The notes under the pieces were generated by a model that worked only from the letters and a program-made list of their open reading frames with translations, did not search any database and was not told where the DNA came from. From the NCBI RefSeq assembly GCF_018614975.1, contig NZ_JAGGNR010000014.1, positions 1-64,000 of the forward strand: a stretch of 64,000 bases of DNA, given 5' to 3'. A program made the translations under genes and the position numbers. This DNA comes from Paenibacillus polymyxa. GTDB taxonomy: Bacteria > Bacillota > Bacilli > Paenibacillales > Paenibacillaceae. Positions 52,043 to 60,971 of this stretch are shown piece after piece. Numbering within the stretch: position 1 is the first letter of the stretch; each line of letters opens with the position of its first letter.

Positions 52043-52149
52043 TTGAATCCCTCCGTAACATTATATATATCGCCGAAACGGCACATCCATCATTACCCCT
52101 TCAAGAACCATTCAGAACGAATGATGTAGACTGTCATTATAAAAAAATA

Positions 52150-52190
52150 ATAAAAACGGAACGTCGCTCATAGCGTCCGTTCCTGTTATA
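52150..52190 (-). terminator. Terminator of the LysM-M14 peptidase gene
   Basis: GGAACG pairs with CGTTCC, inner CGCT/AGCG, followed by TTTTTATTATTTTTTT on the minus strand. Confidence 0.8.
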
Positions 52191-52239
52191 CGAATGATCT
52201 ACTGTTAAGTTTCACACCTTCATCATTTTGGGTCTTGCC

Positions 52240-53451
52240 TCATTGTCCATTGGATAACAGTTCAGCCAGCAACATTCCCACTTCGATACAGATATCATCA
52301 AACTGTTCTACGGGAAGCGGATTAACACCCAATCCAACTTCTACCGTGAAGCCCGGTCTACCGAAATCTTGAATAAACCAGTCCTTGTATCCGGCATCAC
52401 TGCCACCGAGCTTCACCGCCTTGTAGCCGGAAGCTTTGGCGAGTCTACGCGACAGCGGTCCACTCTCTCTAGGTTCCAGATCACGGTAGTTCCAATAGAT
52501 CTCCTGTCCCTGACTATGCAGGGATACAACCGCATCAAATGTGTGTTGCCGCGTCCACTGCGCAAGCGCCAGTGCCTCCGGTTCTGTCAATGGCGCTGTC
52601 CCCGCATAATCCCGGGGACCAGGCGAGGTCACACCTCTTCTCGCTGCCTCTTCATCCCAATGGGCTGGAAATTGATCATTCAGATCCACCCCTCTGATGT
52701 TGGCCTTCCAGTGGGTGAAATGTGATCTGCCGGCATTCCAGGCCAACAACTGCTGTGCATGTGGATGCTGATTGACTACACCTTCCTGAACCAGTTCGAC
52801 CCCGTCCGGATTAACCATCGGCACAGCCCAGAGTGTCGTCTCTTGCATCCAGCGTTCTGTCTGGTATTGATGCCATGTCCTATGCGCACTATACGCCTCA
52901 GCATACTCTTCGATAAACTTCATCAGAACTGCTGTTGTCAACCACTCATTAGCATGAACGGAAGCGTTAACATGGATATGTCTCGCCCCTTGCCCAATAC
53001 GCAAATAAGGCAGCGACTTCCCCATGACACTTGTTCCAATGGACCCCATCTCGATAAACGGATATTGATTCTCCAGCTTGTCTATATCCCTCATTAATTC
53101 TCGATAACCATACTCTCCCTGAATCTTTACAATAGTTTTTCCATTCGAAGCCGGAATATGAATACAGCGACCAACCCAGTCGGTTATATTGGTAATTTCG
53201 GGATTGGCCTGGCGCAACACCTCTTCGTCCAGACCAAATCTCCCTGCAATCTCCCCTACACTTTCTCCAGGCGGTACAGCGTATCTGCGACCTGTCCCGG
53301 TGACAATACGCAGCATCTGACCTGCCAGCAAGTATGGCTGGGAAGCCACTTCCGGGTTCAGTGCAGCAAGTAACTCTTTGGTCATATGGTGTGTTGACGC
53401 AATTCGCGGCAACGTATCTCCACGTTGAACGATAATCCACTGCAGATCCAT
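52240..53451 (-). CDS. M14 zinc carboxypeptidase with two LysM domains (gamma-D-glutamyl-diaminoacid endopeptidase type)
   Basis: 403 residues. Two N-terminal LysM modules (VQRGDTLPRIASTHHM, then YAVPPGESVGEIAGRFGL) that bind peptidoglycan, then an M14C domain with zinc ligands His and Glu of VHANEW, His of SLHSQGQEIYW and the catalytic Glu of FTVEVGLG. By family it cuts gamma-D-Glu-diaminopimelate stem peptides (endopeptidase I/YqgT). No signal peptide, as in YqgT. ATG 53451 follows AAAGGAG; a longer frame to 53547 has no site. Confidence 0.93.
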   Translation of the reverse strand: MDLQWIIVQRGDTLPRIASTHHMTKELLAALNPEVASQPYLLAGQMLRIVTGTGRRYAVPPGESVGEIAGRFGLDEEVLRQANPEITNITDWVGRCIHIPASNGKTIVKIQGEYGYRELMRDIDKLENQYPFIEMGSIGTSVMGKSLPYLRIGQGARHIHVNASVHANEWLTTAVLMKFIEEYAEAYSAHRTWHQYQTERWMQETTLWAVPMVNPDGVELVQEGVVNQHPHAQQLLAWNAGRSHFTHWKANIRGVDLNDQFPAHWDEEAARRGVTSPGPRDYAGTAPLTEPEALALAQWTRQHTFDAVVSLHSQGQEIYWNYRDLEPRESGPLSRRLAKASGYKAVKLGGSDAGYKDWFIQDFGRPGFTVEVGLGVNPLPVEQFDDICIEVGMLLAELLSNGQ

Positions 53452-53590
53452 GTTTCTCTCCTTTCCACAGGAAAAGACAGGTCTCCTGTCCAGTTCTGAC
53501 CAATCTCGTGTCTGTAACATATGTATGCAGGTCGGGTTGTCCGTCATGTGACATGAATCATGTTTATCTCCTGTTAATTCATAATGACGA

Positions 53591-53623
53591 CAAAAAATCC
53601 CGAAACTTCACAGTTCCGGGATA
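53591..53623 (-). terminator. murI-side terminator on the minus strand
   Basis: ATCCCG-AAC pairs with GTT-CGGGAT, followed by TTTTTTG. It closes transcription from murI before the peptidase promoter. Confidence 0.85.
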
Positions 53624-53679
53624 GTCCACAACCAAAATACATTAATTAAAAGTCTTATTCATGCATATTTTGAGTATAA

Positions 53680-54489
53680 CTATGATAATTGCGTAACCTG
53701 CCAGACAACAGGCGTCTTGGAGATCTGCTCCCCCAACCATCGACGGGTGATATTCTGGAACATTCGCGGGTCACCCGTGCAGAAAAATTGATGCACCGGA
53801 GTCTCATCCCCACTGGCCAGCTTTCGTTTATCATATAAAATCGTACTGATCTCACGTGCCGTTTCATCTGCTGAACTGATTAACTTCACTTCCTGTCCCA
53901 TAACTTCCTGAATCGTGTCCATGAGAAAGGGATAATGCGTACAACCCAGAATAAGACAATCTATTGGCTGTTGTTTGATCTCCCCCAATGATTGTTCCAC
54001 CGTATGTGTCGTGTGCTCGGAACGAAATTCACCTTGTTCCACCAACGGCACCAGCGCCGGACAAGCCTGACTGACCACATCAATATAGGGGGACAACTGC
54101 TTGAGTGCCGATGTATACGCCCCACTACCTATGGTACCCGTGGTACCAATCACACCAATACGTCCTGTACGTGTCGCTGTGATTGCGGCCCGCGCACCCG
54201 GATGTATAACACCAATGACAGGCATATTCACCTTGCCACGGATATACTCCAACGCGGCTGCTGTTGCTGTGTTACAGGCGATAACGATAACCTTCGGATC
54301 GAATTGGATCAAGAAATCAACGATTTGTTCCGTAAATTGTTTTACTTGTTCGGACGAACGGGGTCCGTACGGTGTCCGGGCAGTATCCCCAAAATAAATG
54401 ATCTTTTCCCGCGGGAGCTGACGCATCACTTCCTTGGCGACGGTCAATCCCCCCACACCGGAGTCTAATATAGCGATTGCTTGCTGCAC
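53680..54489 (-). CDS. murI: Glutamate racemase
   Basis: 269 residues. Makes D-glutamate for peptidoglycan. Catalytic cysteines are visible in VIACNTATAAAL and ILGCTHYPFL; the N-terminal AILDSGVGGLTVAKEVMRQL is the family signature. GTG 54489 with AAGGAAG about 8 nt upstream gives the usual N-terminus (MQQAIAIL); the longer frame to 54576 does not fit the family. Confidence 0.96.
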   Translation of the reverse strand: MQQAIAILDSGVGGLTVAKEVMRQLPREKIIYFGDTARTPYGPRSSEQVKQFTEQIVDFLIQFDPKVIVIACNTATAAALEYIRGKVNMPVIGVIHPGARAAITATRTGRIGVIGTTGTIGSGAYTSALKQLSPYIDVVSQACPALVPLVEQGEFRSEHTTHTVEQSLGEIKQQPIDCLILGCTHYPFLMDTIQEVMGQEVKLISSADETAREISTILYDKRKLASGDETPVHQFFCTGDPRMFQNITRRWLGEQISKTPVVWQVTQLS

Positions 54490-54660
54490 GAACACACCGC
54501 TTCCTTCTTCATTGAATTGGTTCTCAAAACGATTGTTTCTCAGAGCTTTCTTCCTACCGTATGAATATTCCGGCAAAAAGGTACCTACATCTTACCCGAT
54601 TTCATCGCAGGGTTCAAATTAAATCCGCTCGCTACGTCATCTATGTGTGGACACGCAACA

Positions 54661-54696
54661 AAGCAGGCTGTCCTCTAATTAGAGGACAGCCTGCTT
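54661..54696. terminator. Perfect 36-bp palindrome, probable terminator
   Basis: AAGCAGGCTGTCCTCTAA and its complement meet without a spacer. It lies 14 bp after the YtxH gene end. T-tracts are poor, so termination may be weak or factor-assisted. Confidence 0.55.
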
Positions 54697-54710
54697 ATCC
54701 CAAGCTTTGC

Positions 54711-55088
54711 TTAGTTGTCGTCCTTGGACTCATCCGCAGGAAACTTCGCTACGATGTCAATTCCGGGTTCATCCACTGCTTTATCGATATCCTTATCAAC
54801 AATGGCTGCCGATATACGAATCTCTTTCCCTTCAGCGCAATTGCGCCAGGATTGAACATCCTGAATCACGACATCTGCGGTCTCTTTAACTTTGGATACG
54901 ATCTGTGAACTTTGTTCTCCCACGATACCAGCCAGTTCCTGACCTTTCTCCGATACCTGACGAGCACCTTCTGTAATATCCTGACGAAGTTCACGTCCCG
55001 ATTTCGGCGCCAGCAATAATGCCGTTACTGAACCAACCACGGAGCCAATAAGAGCTCCCCACAACAAACTTTTGTTAGAATCCTTCAC
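54711..55088 (-). CDS. YtxH domain protein
   Basis: 125 residues: one N-terminal hydrophobic segment (LLWGALIGSVVGSVTALLLAP) followed by KSGRELR, the YtxH hallmark, and a helical acidic tail. General-stress-type membrane protein of unknown role. The start is GTG 55088 after GGGAGAG. Confidence 0.85.
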   Translation of the reverse strand: MKDSNKSLLWGALIGSVVGSVTALLLAPKSGRELRQDITEGARQVSEKGQELAGIVGEQSSQIVSKVKETADVVIQDVQSWRNCAEGKEIRISAAIVDKDIDKAVDEPGIDIVAKFPADESKDDN

Positions 55089-55272
55089 GTCACATCTCTC
55101 CCTTTACTATTGTTGAAGTACCGGATCAGAAGCAACGCTCTGTCGCTCAGCCATCCGGGCGAATGCCTACTCTGTTGATACATTATAAGCAGCACAGGCT
55201 TGACTTGACACTCCAGATGTTAAAAATAATCCGAACCCCTTTTTGAATGGATGCAAATGACTTGGCTTAAAT

Positions 55273-56187
55273 TCAGTTCTGACGAGCCGGCTCGAGATCA
55301 GCGGCGGCATGCTCATCCCCCGGGTCCAAATCAATAACATATCGTCCAGGTGCAATCAATGCCGCCTGATGCTCACAACGCCAGCGACGTCCACCTGAAG
55401 AACCCAGCGTCTGTCCATCTTGCAGAACATCTCCCTGATCAAATATGTAATACGCTGCACCCAGTAAGGTCTGAGCCACCGTATCCGGATCAAGACCGAC
55501 GAAGTGACACTGGACATCAGGTACACCCAGCGCAGATAATCCCACGGTATCCATGACCAACCCGCGCTGTTCCTCTGTACCTCCGGCTTGATACATTCGA
55601 ACGTTCATGGCTGCATACAGATGTTCCTCACGTTCCTGAGCTTGCGTATATGCTTCAGGTTCAACCAGCTTATCACTGCCATACCAATACAGCGCATCAC
55701 AGGTCACACTTTCCATGATTGCCAGCACAGTCTTCTGAAACAGCTCCAAGCGCTGTTTTCGAGGCATGGCAGCCGTGAACATATCATGTATCCGGATGGA
55801 GTACCGCGAAGCTTCTACAACCTGTCCCACTTCCGGCCAATGCCATGCTTGTTGCAGAGCACCACCAAAACGTGCACGATCCGCGATTTCATTCACAGGA
55901 AGCATACAAGTCTGAGCAGGGATATCCCCTTCCTGAAAGGAAACCTTATGGTCCAGATGATAGAAGACGAGCATCTCATGCTTTTGCCCTCCGCTCTCTT
56001 GTTTCACATCCAGTCGGACTTGTCCAGTATGACGAATCATAGCTTCCTGCAAACGCAGGCGATCCACCTCTGGACGTTCCCGGAACAAGAGTTCAACCAT
56101 ATACACCGGATGGAATCCGGAAGGTGTGTCATTCGTTTCGTTACTTTCAGTATTTACTTCATTGAATTCTTTTGATTCATTTGACAT
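55273..56187 (-). CDS. DUF4261 domain protein
   Basis: 304 residues. After an acidic, disordered first 25 residues the protein has the DUF4261 pattern (HPVYMVELLFRERPEVDRLR; ARYSI-like ASRYSIRIHDMF; AVTCDALYWYGSDKLVEP as VTCDALYWYGS; NVRMYQAGGTEEQRGLVMDT). Function unknown; the domain occurs near YwqJ/T6SS immunity-type genes in some genomes, which is not the case here. ATG 56187 follows TGAGGG. It begins 10 bp after yutE. Confidence 0.75.
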   Translation of the reverse strand: MSNESKEFNEVNTESNETNDTPSGFHPVYMVELLFRERPEVDRLRLQEAMIRHTGQVRLDVKQESGGQKHEMLVFYHLDHKVSFQEGDIPAQTCMLPVNEIADRARFGGALQQAWHWPEVGQVVEASRYSIRIHDMFTAAMPRKQRLELFQKTVLAIMESVTCDALYWYGSDKLVEPEAYTQAQEREEHLYAAMNVRMYQAGGTEEQRGLVMDTVGLSALGVPDVQCHFVGLDPDTVAQTLLGAAYYIFDQGDVLQDGQTLGSSGGRRWRCEHQAALIAPGRYVIDLDPGDEHAAADLEPARQN

Positions 56188-56197
56188 ACGATTTCCC

Positions 56198-56659
56198 TCA
56201 TTCCTTACGCTGTCCCTCGGCCTGTGCCGTATTGAAAGGACCAAGTTCTGTTTCCACGTAGGCACTAACCTGAGTAGTAAAATGTTCAAGTATACTCGGC
56301 AACTCTACGCTAAGCGGATGGAGCTCAGACCGCTCCCAACTGTAATAATCCTGCACCAGTGGCTTGCGTAACGTGACAAGCTGACGCAATATCTCATAGG
56401 TTGGATTATCAAAAACCTTTTCTTCATAATTAATCTGAATAATATCATCATAACTGCTCGCATCTCTCATGATGAAGCCGTCTATCAGATAACTTCCCAC
56501 ATCGGTAACAATCTCGATCGCCAGGTGAAGACAACGTTCCTGTACCATCCCCAGCATGAGACTGCCATCCCAAGCTTCTGCTGCCACGCGAAGCCCTTCA
56601 GCTACTTCCGGTACAGCAGCAAGCCGGCGGGCAATCTGTTCTCTGTTCACATAATACAT
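56198..56659 (-). CDS. yutE: YutE-type DUF86 protein (HepT/HEPN fold)
   Basis: 153 residues, helical, similar to Bacillus YutE (LIDGFIMRDASSYDDII; LRKPLVQDYYSWERSELH). HepT toxins use an R-x4-H-x-Y motif as an RNase site; here it reads Arg98-x4-Gln103-x-Tyr105, so the catalytic His is missing. No MNT nucleotidyltransferase antitoxin gene is adjacent. A lost or changed activity is likely. It sits between a microprotein gene and DUF4261 in one operon. Confidence 0.8.
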   Translation of the reverse strand: MYYVNREQIARRLAAVPEVAEGLRVAAEAWDGSLMLGMVQERCLHLAIEIVTDVGSYLIDGFIMRDASSYDDIIQINYEEKVFDNPTYEILRQLVTLRKPLVQDYYSWERSELHPLSVELPSILEHFTTQVSAYVETELGPFNTAQAEGQRKE

Positions 56660-56682
56660 TCGTTCACTTCCCGTTCAGTGAG

Positions 56683-56793
56683 TTATCGGTTCCGTTTCCC
56701 TCTTCGCTTAAGCCAGAATATCATCACAGGACAAGCGATTAGAAACACAACAAAAATATATAGAAATTCCATAACGTCTCTTAAATCGCTCAT
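56683..56793 (-). CDS. 36-residue single-helix membrane microprotein
   Basis: ATG 56793 with AAGGGGA 6-7 nt upstream, stop at 56683-56685. The sequence starts MSDLRDVMEFLYIFVVFLIA, continues through one transmembrane helix and ends with a strongly basic tail (KRRGKRNR), so the N-terminus should be outside. It lies 23 bp upstream of yutE and is probably co-transcribed. Too short for homology; the good ribosome site supports it. Confidence 0.6.
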   Translation of the reverse strand: MSDLRDVMEFLYIFVVFLIACPVMIFWLKRRGKRNR

Positions 56794-56832
56794 GCAGAGT
56801 CCCCTTTATCTCAACGTAGTTTGAATGACAGA

Positions 56833-57120
56833 TCAGATTTCGTAGTCCACTGCAATTGACTGTTCTCTGACTTCGTTCATGTACTTGATAACTTCCTGAT
56901 GAAGCGGGTGTACCTGATACGCCTGGAGATCCTCCAGTGACGCAAACTCCGCCGTGAGTGAAATGTCGAACGATCTCTCCGAGCGAAGCACATCAATCCC
57001 GATTTCAAGTGAAACCAGGACATCAATTTTACCTTCCAGATTGCGAAGCACCTGGGCTGCAGCTTCAATACTTTCTGCTGAGCGATCTTTCATTTTGAAC
57101 AGGACAATATGTTTTATCAT
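56833..57120 (-). CDS. Dabb (stress-responsive A/B barrel) domain protein
   Basis: 95 residues with the Dabb pattern IKHIVLFKMKDRS, then SFDISLTAEFASLEDLQAYQVHPLHQ as seen in the segments SFDISLTAEF and AYQVHPLHQ. Dimeric barrel protein of unknown substrate. ATG 57120 is 9 nt after GAGGTG. Confidence 0.85.
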   Translation of the reverse strand: MIKHIVLFKMKDRSAESIEAAAQVLRNLEGKIDVLVSLEIGIDVLRSERSFDISLTAEFASLEDLQAYQVHPLHQEVIKYMNEVREQSIAVDYEI

Positions 57121-57240
57121 CTGGGCAAGCACCTCGTTTAATATAATAGTAGGAATGAATGAATTTTCATGTATCCAAAATATATCATAACGTTCTCTAT
57201 TACGAAAGGATACTTGGAAACGTTCTCTTGATAAGAAAAA

Positions 57241-57798
57241 CTAATCCGAACCGTTTTCTTTCGATTCGGATTTCTTTTGAGATCCATCCTCCGTCTGTTT
57301 CGCGGATTCATCCTGTAGAGTTTGTCCTGTTTCCGCCTGCTGCTTGATGTTGTCCGGGGTTTGCTGCGGTTTGGACCATTCACGATTCATCAGATACTCC
57401 TGATCTTCCTGATCTTCCTGTTTCTTCAACACTGCAATGGCCTGTCTGAGCTTTGCAGGCAATGGAAGACCGATTTTGGCATAATTCTCGGTAATCGAAA
57501 TGAGTTCATTCACTAGATAGAAATAAATAGCTCCGCCTTTGATAAAATCAGTTCCCATGATCAGATCAATTCGGTGGGCAAGCAAAACAACGGTCAGCAT
57601 GAGCCCTTTGCGAGCAATTCCCCAGAATCCAATGTTGCTATTCAACCCGGTTCCTGTTCTTACCGCCGCTGCCAAACCTGTTATATAATCCACAGCCATC
57701 GCAACCGCGAGCAGGCTCAGCAATTGATCCCATCCGCCAAAAGCAAACGTAACAAATGCTCCCGAGATGACAGCAAAGGTATTCACAGATAGATGCAC
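57241..57798 (-). CDS. Phage holin family protein (TcdE/Cph1-like), orphan
   Basis: 185 residues. Three to four membrane helices in the Phage_holin_4_1 pattern (AVAMAVDYITGLAAAVRTGTGLNSNIGFWGI split as AMAVDYITGLAAA and NSNIGFWGIARKG). The C-terminal 60 residues are a charged Gln/Glu/Lys-rich tail, longer than in most holins. No endolysin or phage gene lies nearby. The start is GTG 57798 after GAGAGGTGAGG. It may be a domesticated release or membrane protein. Confidence 0.8.
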   Translation of the reverse strand: MHLSVNTFAVISGAFVTFAFGGWDQLLSLLAVAMAVDYITGLAAAVRTGTGLNSNIGFWGIARKGLMLTVVLLAHRIDLIMGTDFIKGGAIYFYLVNELISITENYAKIGLPLPAKLRQAIAVLKKQEDQEDQEYLMNREWSKPQQTPDNIKQQAETGQTLQDESAKQTEDGSQKKSESKENGSD

Positions 57799-58106
57799 GT
57801 TCCTCACCTCTCCCTTACACATGAGTATCATACAATATATGTAAAAGTAAGAGATTTGACAGGTCACATGTCATGCTGAACATGCGGATTTATCATTTCA
57901 GATTTGTGCACATCCTTTTCGCAACAAGGGAACGAAAATCACATTATTTTGGGGAATTCAGGGAAATAAACCGCATCATATCAACAAAAACAGATAAAAG
58001 TTCTTTAGACCTAATAATAAGCAATTAGAACTATTTTATTTTTATTCCTGTTCAATTTTCTCCCTCATTTTTAGTGAAACATTGTAATCTAGGAATATAC
58101 TAGGAT

Positions 58107-58169
58107 GTGAATTGGCGCATGGTCTAGTTCGTAGTTCCCTCTTTATCGTGAATTGACGCATTGACGCAT
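58107..58169. repeat. Direct repeats upstream of the tandem-HTH gene
   Basis: GTGAATTGGCGCAT (58107-58120) and GTGAATTGACGCAT (58148-58161) match at 13 of 14 bases, 41 bp apart. TTGACGCAT recurs at 58161-58169, 8 bp after the previous copy. They lie in the 450-bp gap between the holin and HTH genes, upstream of a weak promoter candidate (TTGAAA 58192, TAGTAT 58216), and are candidate operators. Confidence 0.5.
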
Positions 58170-58245
58170 TTGTAACCGGTAAACCAGGCACTTGAAAGTA
58201 CCCCGTTGTTTATTGTAGTATTTGGTTAAAAAAATCGGAGGAAAT

Positions 58246-58842
58246 ATGCCTAATCAACCAGAACAACATTCCATCCAGGCGTGGTCTCTGATCAACCGTA
58301 AATACTTGGGAAAAGGCGTCCGTGTTAAACGATTCCGAAAACCGACACGCTGTCAAATCCGCAATCGTGTTCTTCTTGCCGTGCTGATGGCCAATGATAT
58401 CAAGTTGTCCCAGCTTGCTGAAGACCTCTCCATCTCTTCACGCAGTGTCAGTGCGTGGGTATATGAAGGACGGATACCCGGCAGTACCAATTTGGACAAG
58501 ACTTGCCAATTACTCGGCTACCCGCGTCATATTCTCTTCAATGAAGAAGTTGTGCGTAATAGCCCTGTCATATGTCAACCCGAGTCATCTCGCTTCATGA
58601 AGCGTACGGTGACCCGTTCTCCGGTTAGTAACCGTATTTTGACAGGCTTGTGTATGGTCCATGATTTGTCGGTGACAGATGTCAGCCACTGGATCGGGGT
58701 TCATCCCGGCACTTTCCGCAAATGGCTGCATCAGGGAACACTGCCTTCTGCTGCGTTTCAGGAACAAGCGGAGCAATTTTTCCGTATCCCGAAAACTATT
58801 TTGTTCGCAGATGTCATCTTGAAAGATCGTCGTAACAACTAA
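58246..58842 (+). CDS. Regulator with two tandem HTH-like domains
   Basis: 198 residues. Residues 39-103 and 129-192 are two copies of one module: RNRVLLAVLMANDIKLSQLA and SNRILTGLCMVHDLSVTDVS open the copies, and YPRHILFNEEV and IPKTILFADVI close them. Each contains an XRE/HTH-like helix pair (LAEDLSISSRSVSAWVYEG; VSHWIGVHPGTFRKWLHQG). The N-terminus is basic. It should bind DNA, possibly a direct-repeat site as one chain. ATG 58246 follows CGGAGG. Monocistronic with a strong terminator. Confidence 0.8.
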   Translation: MPNQPEQHSIQAWSLINRKYLGKGVRVKRFRKPTRCQIRNRVLLAVLMANDIKLSQLAEDLSISSRSVSAWVYEGRIPGSTNLDKTCQLLGYPRHILFNEEVVRNSPVICQPESSRFMKRTVTRSPVSNRILTGLCMVHDLSVTDVSHWIGVHPGTFRKWLHQGTLPSAAFQEQAEQFFRIPKTILFADVILKDRRNN

Positions 58843-58858
58843 ATAAGCGAACAGCCAA

Positions 58859-58898
58859 AAGGCTCTGATCTCCCCATAGGGAGGCCAGAGCCTTTTCT
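58859..58898 (+). terminator. Terminator of the tandem-HTH gene
   Basis: AAAAGGCTCTG pairs with CAGAGCCTTTT, inner CTCCC/GGGAG. Confidence 0.9.
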
Positions 58899-59071
58899 AA
58901 ATGAAACTATATCCCCTTCTCTCCCGATCTTGAAGCAGCCTCCTGGCTCTTCCATCAGTAATGTCAGGTAGATGCCCCTTCTCCGCCTTTTAGTCCCAAC
59001 CAACGCGTTTATAGTGCTCTACAAGCTAAGTTTATGCAATCTTGAAGACCAAACTTCCTCAAAGTACACCC

Positions 59072-60220
59072 TCACCTCGTGTTTAATACTTCATTGATAT
59101 ATCTCAATCCGGTATATCGAGGACGAAGCGTATGCGCTGTGTTGAATGCATGTTCCACCATCTCCGGGGTTACACCGAGTTGCTCAGTAGTCACAGGTCC
59201 ACCTACTTGCTCCAACCATGCGATGAGTTGAGAAGCCTCCGGCAATTGGTCATATATTCCAAACACAGGTTCACCCGATGTCTGTGCAAGTTCTTTATAT
59301 TTCACCGTAAGCAATGCACATGTTACGCCAACTTTGGCACCATGCAGAACCGGTCTTTCTCCCGCTTGCATCAGACCCATCTCCAAGATGTGGGACAGAT
59401 GATGCTCACCTCCGGATGCCGGACGGGAATGGTCAATGATCAGCATGGAGATACCGGAAACAATTAATGCGTCCATTAATACAGCTACTCCCTCTGCTCG
59501 CCCCTCCGCAATAGCTTGTACATGATCTATGCAGGTATTCAGCGCTTCTTCTGTCATCCGATAAGCAACTGGACAGAACGGTTCTCCGCCAAGTTCACGA
59601 GAAACAATCCAGTCTGCAAGTGAAGTATATTTACCAAGCATATCTCCGAATCCGGCAGCTGTCATCACCTGGGGGGCTTGCTCCAGAATATCCAGATCGG
59701 CAAAGATAGCCTCCGGCGGAACAGCCTGAAATGTTTGTTTGACGCCGCTTACAATTAAGGGTGCACCCGCAGAGGTAAACCCATCCACTGAAGCTGCTGT
59801 CGGTATCGACAAAAAGGGCTTGTTCATTTTGGAACAAACAAATCTCACCAGATCATGAATGGTACCTGAACCCACCGCAATTACAGCCTGACTTTCCTGT
59901 CTCACACCCAACATGACCTGTACAATAGCTGCTTCATCCGCAATGATATCCCCCGTCCGATTCTCCGGTAGAGCGATCTCATCCACATGCATTCCCGCTT
60001 CGCGAATACTACTCAGCACATCAGATCCAGCGGCCCGAAACGTATGTCGATCATAAACAACCGTCACCTGACGATATCCTTGCTCAGACAAATAACCCGG
60101 TAACCTTTGAATGGCCCCAGCTTCCAGATGTATCAGCATATCCACCACTCGGTGTTGATGACCGCAAGCACACTGCTGTGCTTCCTCATTCCATGCTGCA
60201 ATTCGTTCGTTCATATTCAT
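59072..60220 (-). CDS. egsA: sn-glycerol-1-phosphate dehydrogenase (EgsA/AraM)
   Basis: 382 residues. Reduces dihydroxyacetone phosphate to sn-glycerol-1-phosphate, the enantiomer used for archaeal-type ether lipids and, in Bacilli, for heptaprenylglyceryl phosphate made with PcrB. Motifs: AVGSGTIHDLVRF (NAD), PTAASVDGFTSAGAPL, and metal ligands Asp/His in GDMLGKYTSL, ASGGEHHLSH and LHGAKVG. No pcrB or ara gene is adjacent. Preceded by a weak ribosome site; the ATG at 60220 or 60214 may be used. Confidence 0.92.
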   Translation of the reverse strand: MNMNERIAAWNEEAQQCACGHQHRVVDMLIHLEAGAIQRLPGYLSEQGYRQVTVVYDRHTFRAAGSDVLSSIREAGMHVDEIALPENRTGDIIADEAAIVQVMLGVRQESQAVIAVGSGTIHDLVRFVCSKMNKPFLSIPTAASVDGFTSAGAPLIVSGVKQTFQAVPPEAIFADLDILEQAPQVMTAAGFGDMLGKYTSLADWIVSRELGGEPFCPVAYRMTEEALNTCIDHVQAIAEGRAEGVAVLMDALIVSGISMLIIDHSRPASGGEHHLSHILEMGLMQAGERPVLHGAKVGVTCALLTVKYKELAQTSGEPVFGIYDQLPEASQLIAWLEQVGGPVTTEQLGVTPEMVEHAFNTAHTLRPRYTGLRYINEVLNTR

Positions 60221-60378
60221 TCGATCTTACCCTCCCATATGAGATATCATGCATAATTAACGGGTTAAACCCACAAGATAAAAAAGGAAATAAAATGTGA
60301 TGATTTTCCTGATCACACTTTACTTCCTGTACCCTATATTTGCAAATCCATATCTCACATTTCCAAGTAGGTGAAGCA

Positions 60379-60564
60379 ATGAAATTAACAAAAGAATTAG
60401 GAATTTCGCTCGGATTTCTGGCCGGAACCACCTTTGGCAGCGGTATCGCTTTTTTGTTTCGTCTCCAGTCGGTTGAAGTGGTTGCCAGTGTTACGCTATT
60501 TGGTATTGCAGGAGCCATTGCCGGGATCATCACGGCCGTCATTCTGCGCCAGCGGCAACATTAG
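60379..60564 (+). CDS. Small two-helix membrane protein
   Basis: 61 residues with two hydrophobic, glycine-rich helices (about 8-25 and 32-54; GISLGFLAGTTFGSGIAFLF, then LFGIAGAIAGIITAVIL). TAGGTGA precedes ATG 60379. Function unknown. It converges with tRNA-Leu. Confidence 0.6.
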   Translation: MKLTKELGISLGFLAGTTFGSGIAFLFRLQSVEVVASVTLFGIAGAIAGIITAVILRQRQH

Positions 60565-60603
60565 AATGCCAGCTGCTGCATGCCAGATTCGCACAAATGA
60601 TCC

Positions 60604-60653
60604 AAAAAATAAAAAAAGGTTCGTGAATTGCCTAGAGCAACTCACGAACCTTT
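60604..60653 (-). terminator. tRNA-Leu terminator
   Basis: AAAGGTTCGTGA pairs with TCACGAACCTTT; on the minus strand a long T-tract (TTTTTTTATTTTTT) follows. Confidence 0.9.
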
Positions 60654-60664
60654 CTTTGGTTAGA

Positions 60665-60749
<85 letters not shown>

Positions 60750-60971
60750 ATAATATGTATCTCTTCATCCATCGATGAAAAGTGTTCCGGTGAAGCAATT
60801 CCTTGTTTTACCGTAATTCAGAGTATACATGCTCCAAAATAAAAATGCAACTTCTTTTTTATTCATTCAAGCATAGGACATATGTCCTTTTTTATCAACT
60901 TCAAACACCCTATCGTAACATTAAACAAATAATCCATCCATACAAATGCAAAAATGAAGGAGAGATCTACT

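Noticed and set aside
57241..58842. Prophage remnant suggested by the holin and HTH genes
   Set aside because: No integrase, structural, lysin or attachment-site features nearby; both genes have normal composition and separate signals.
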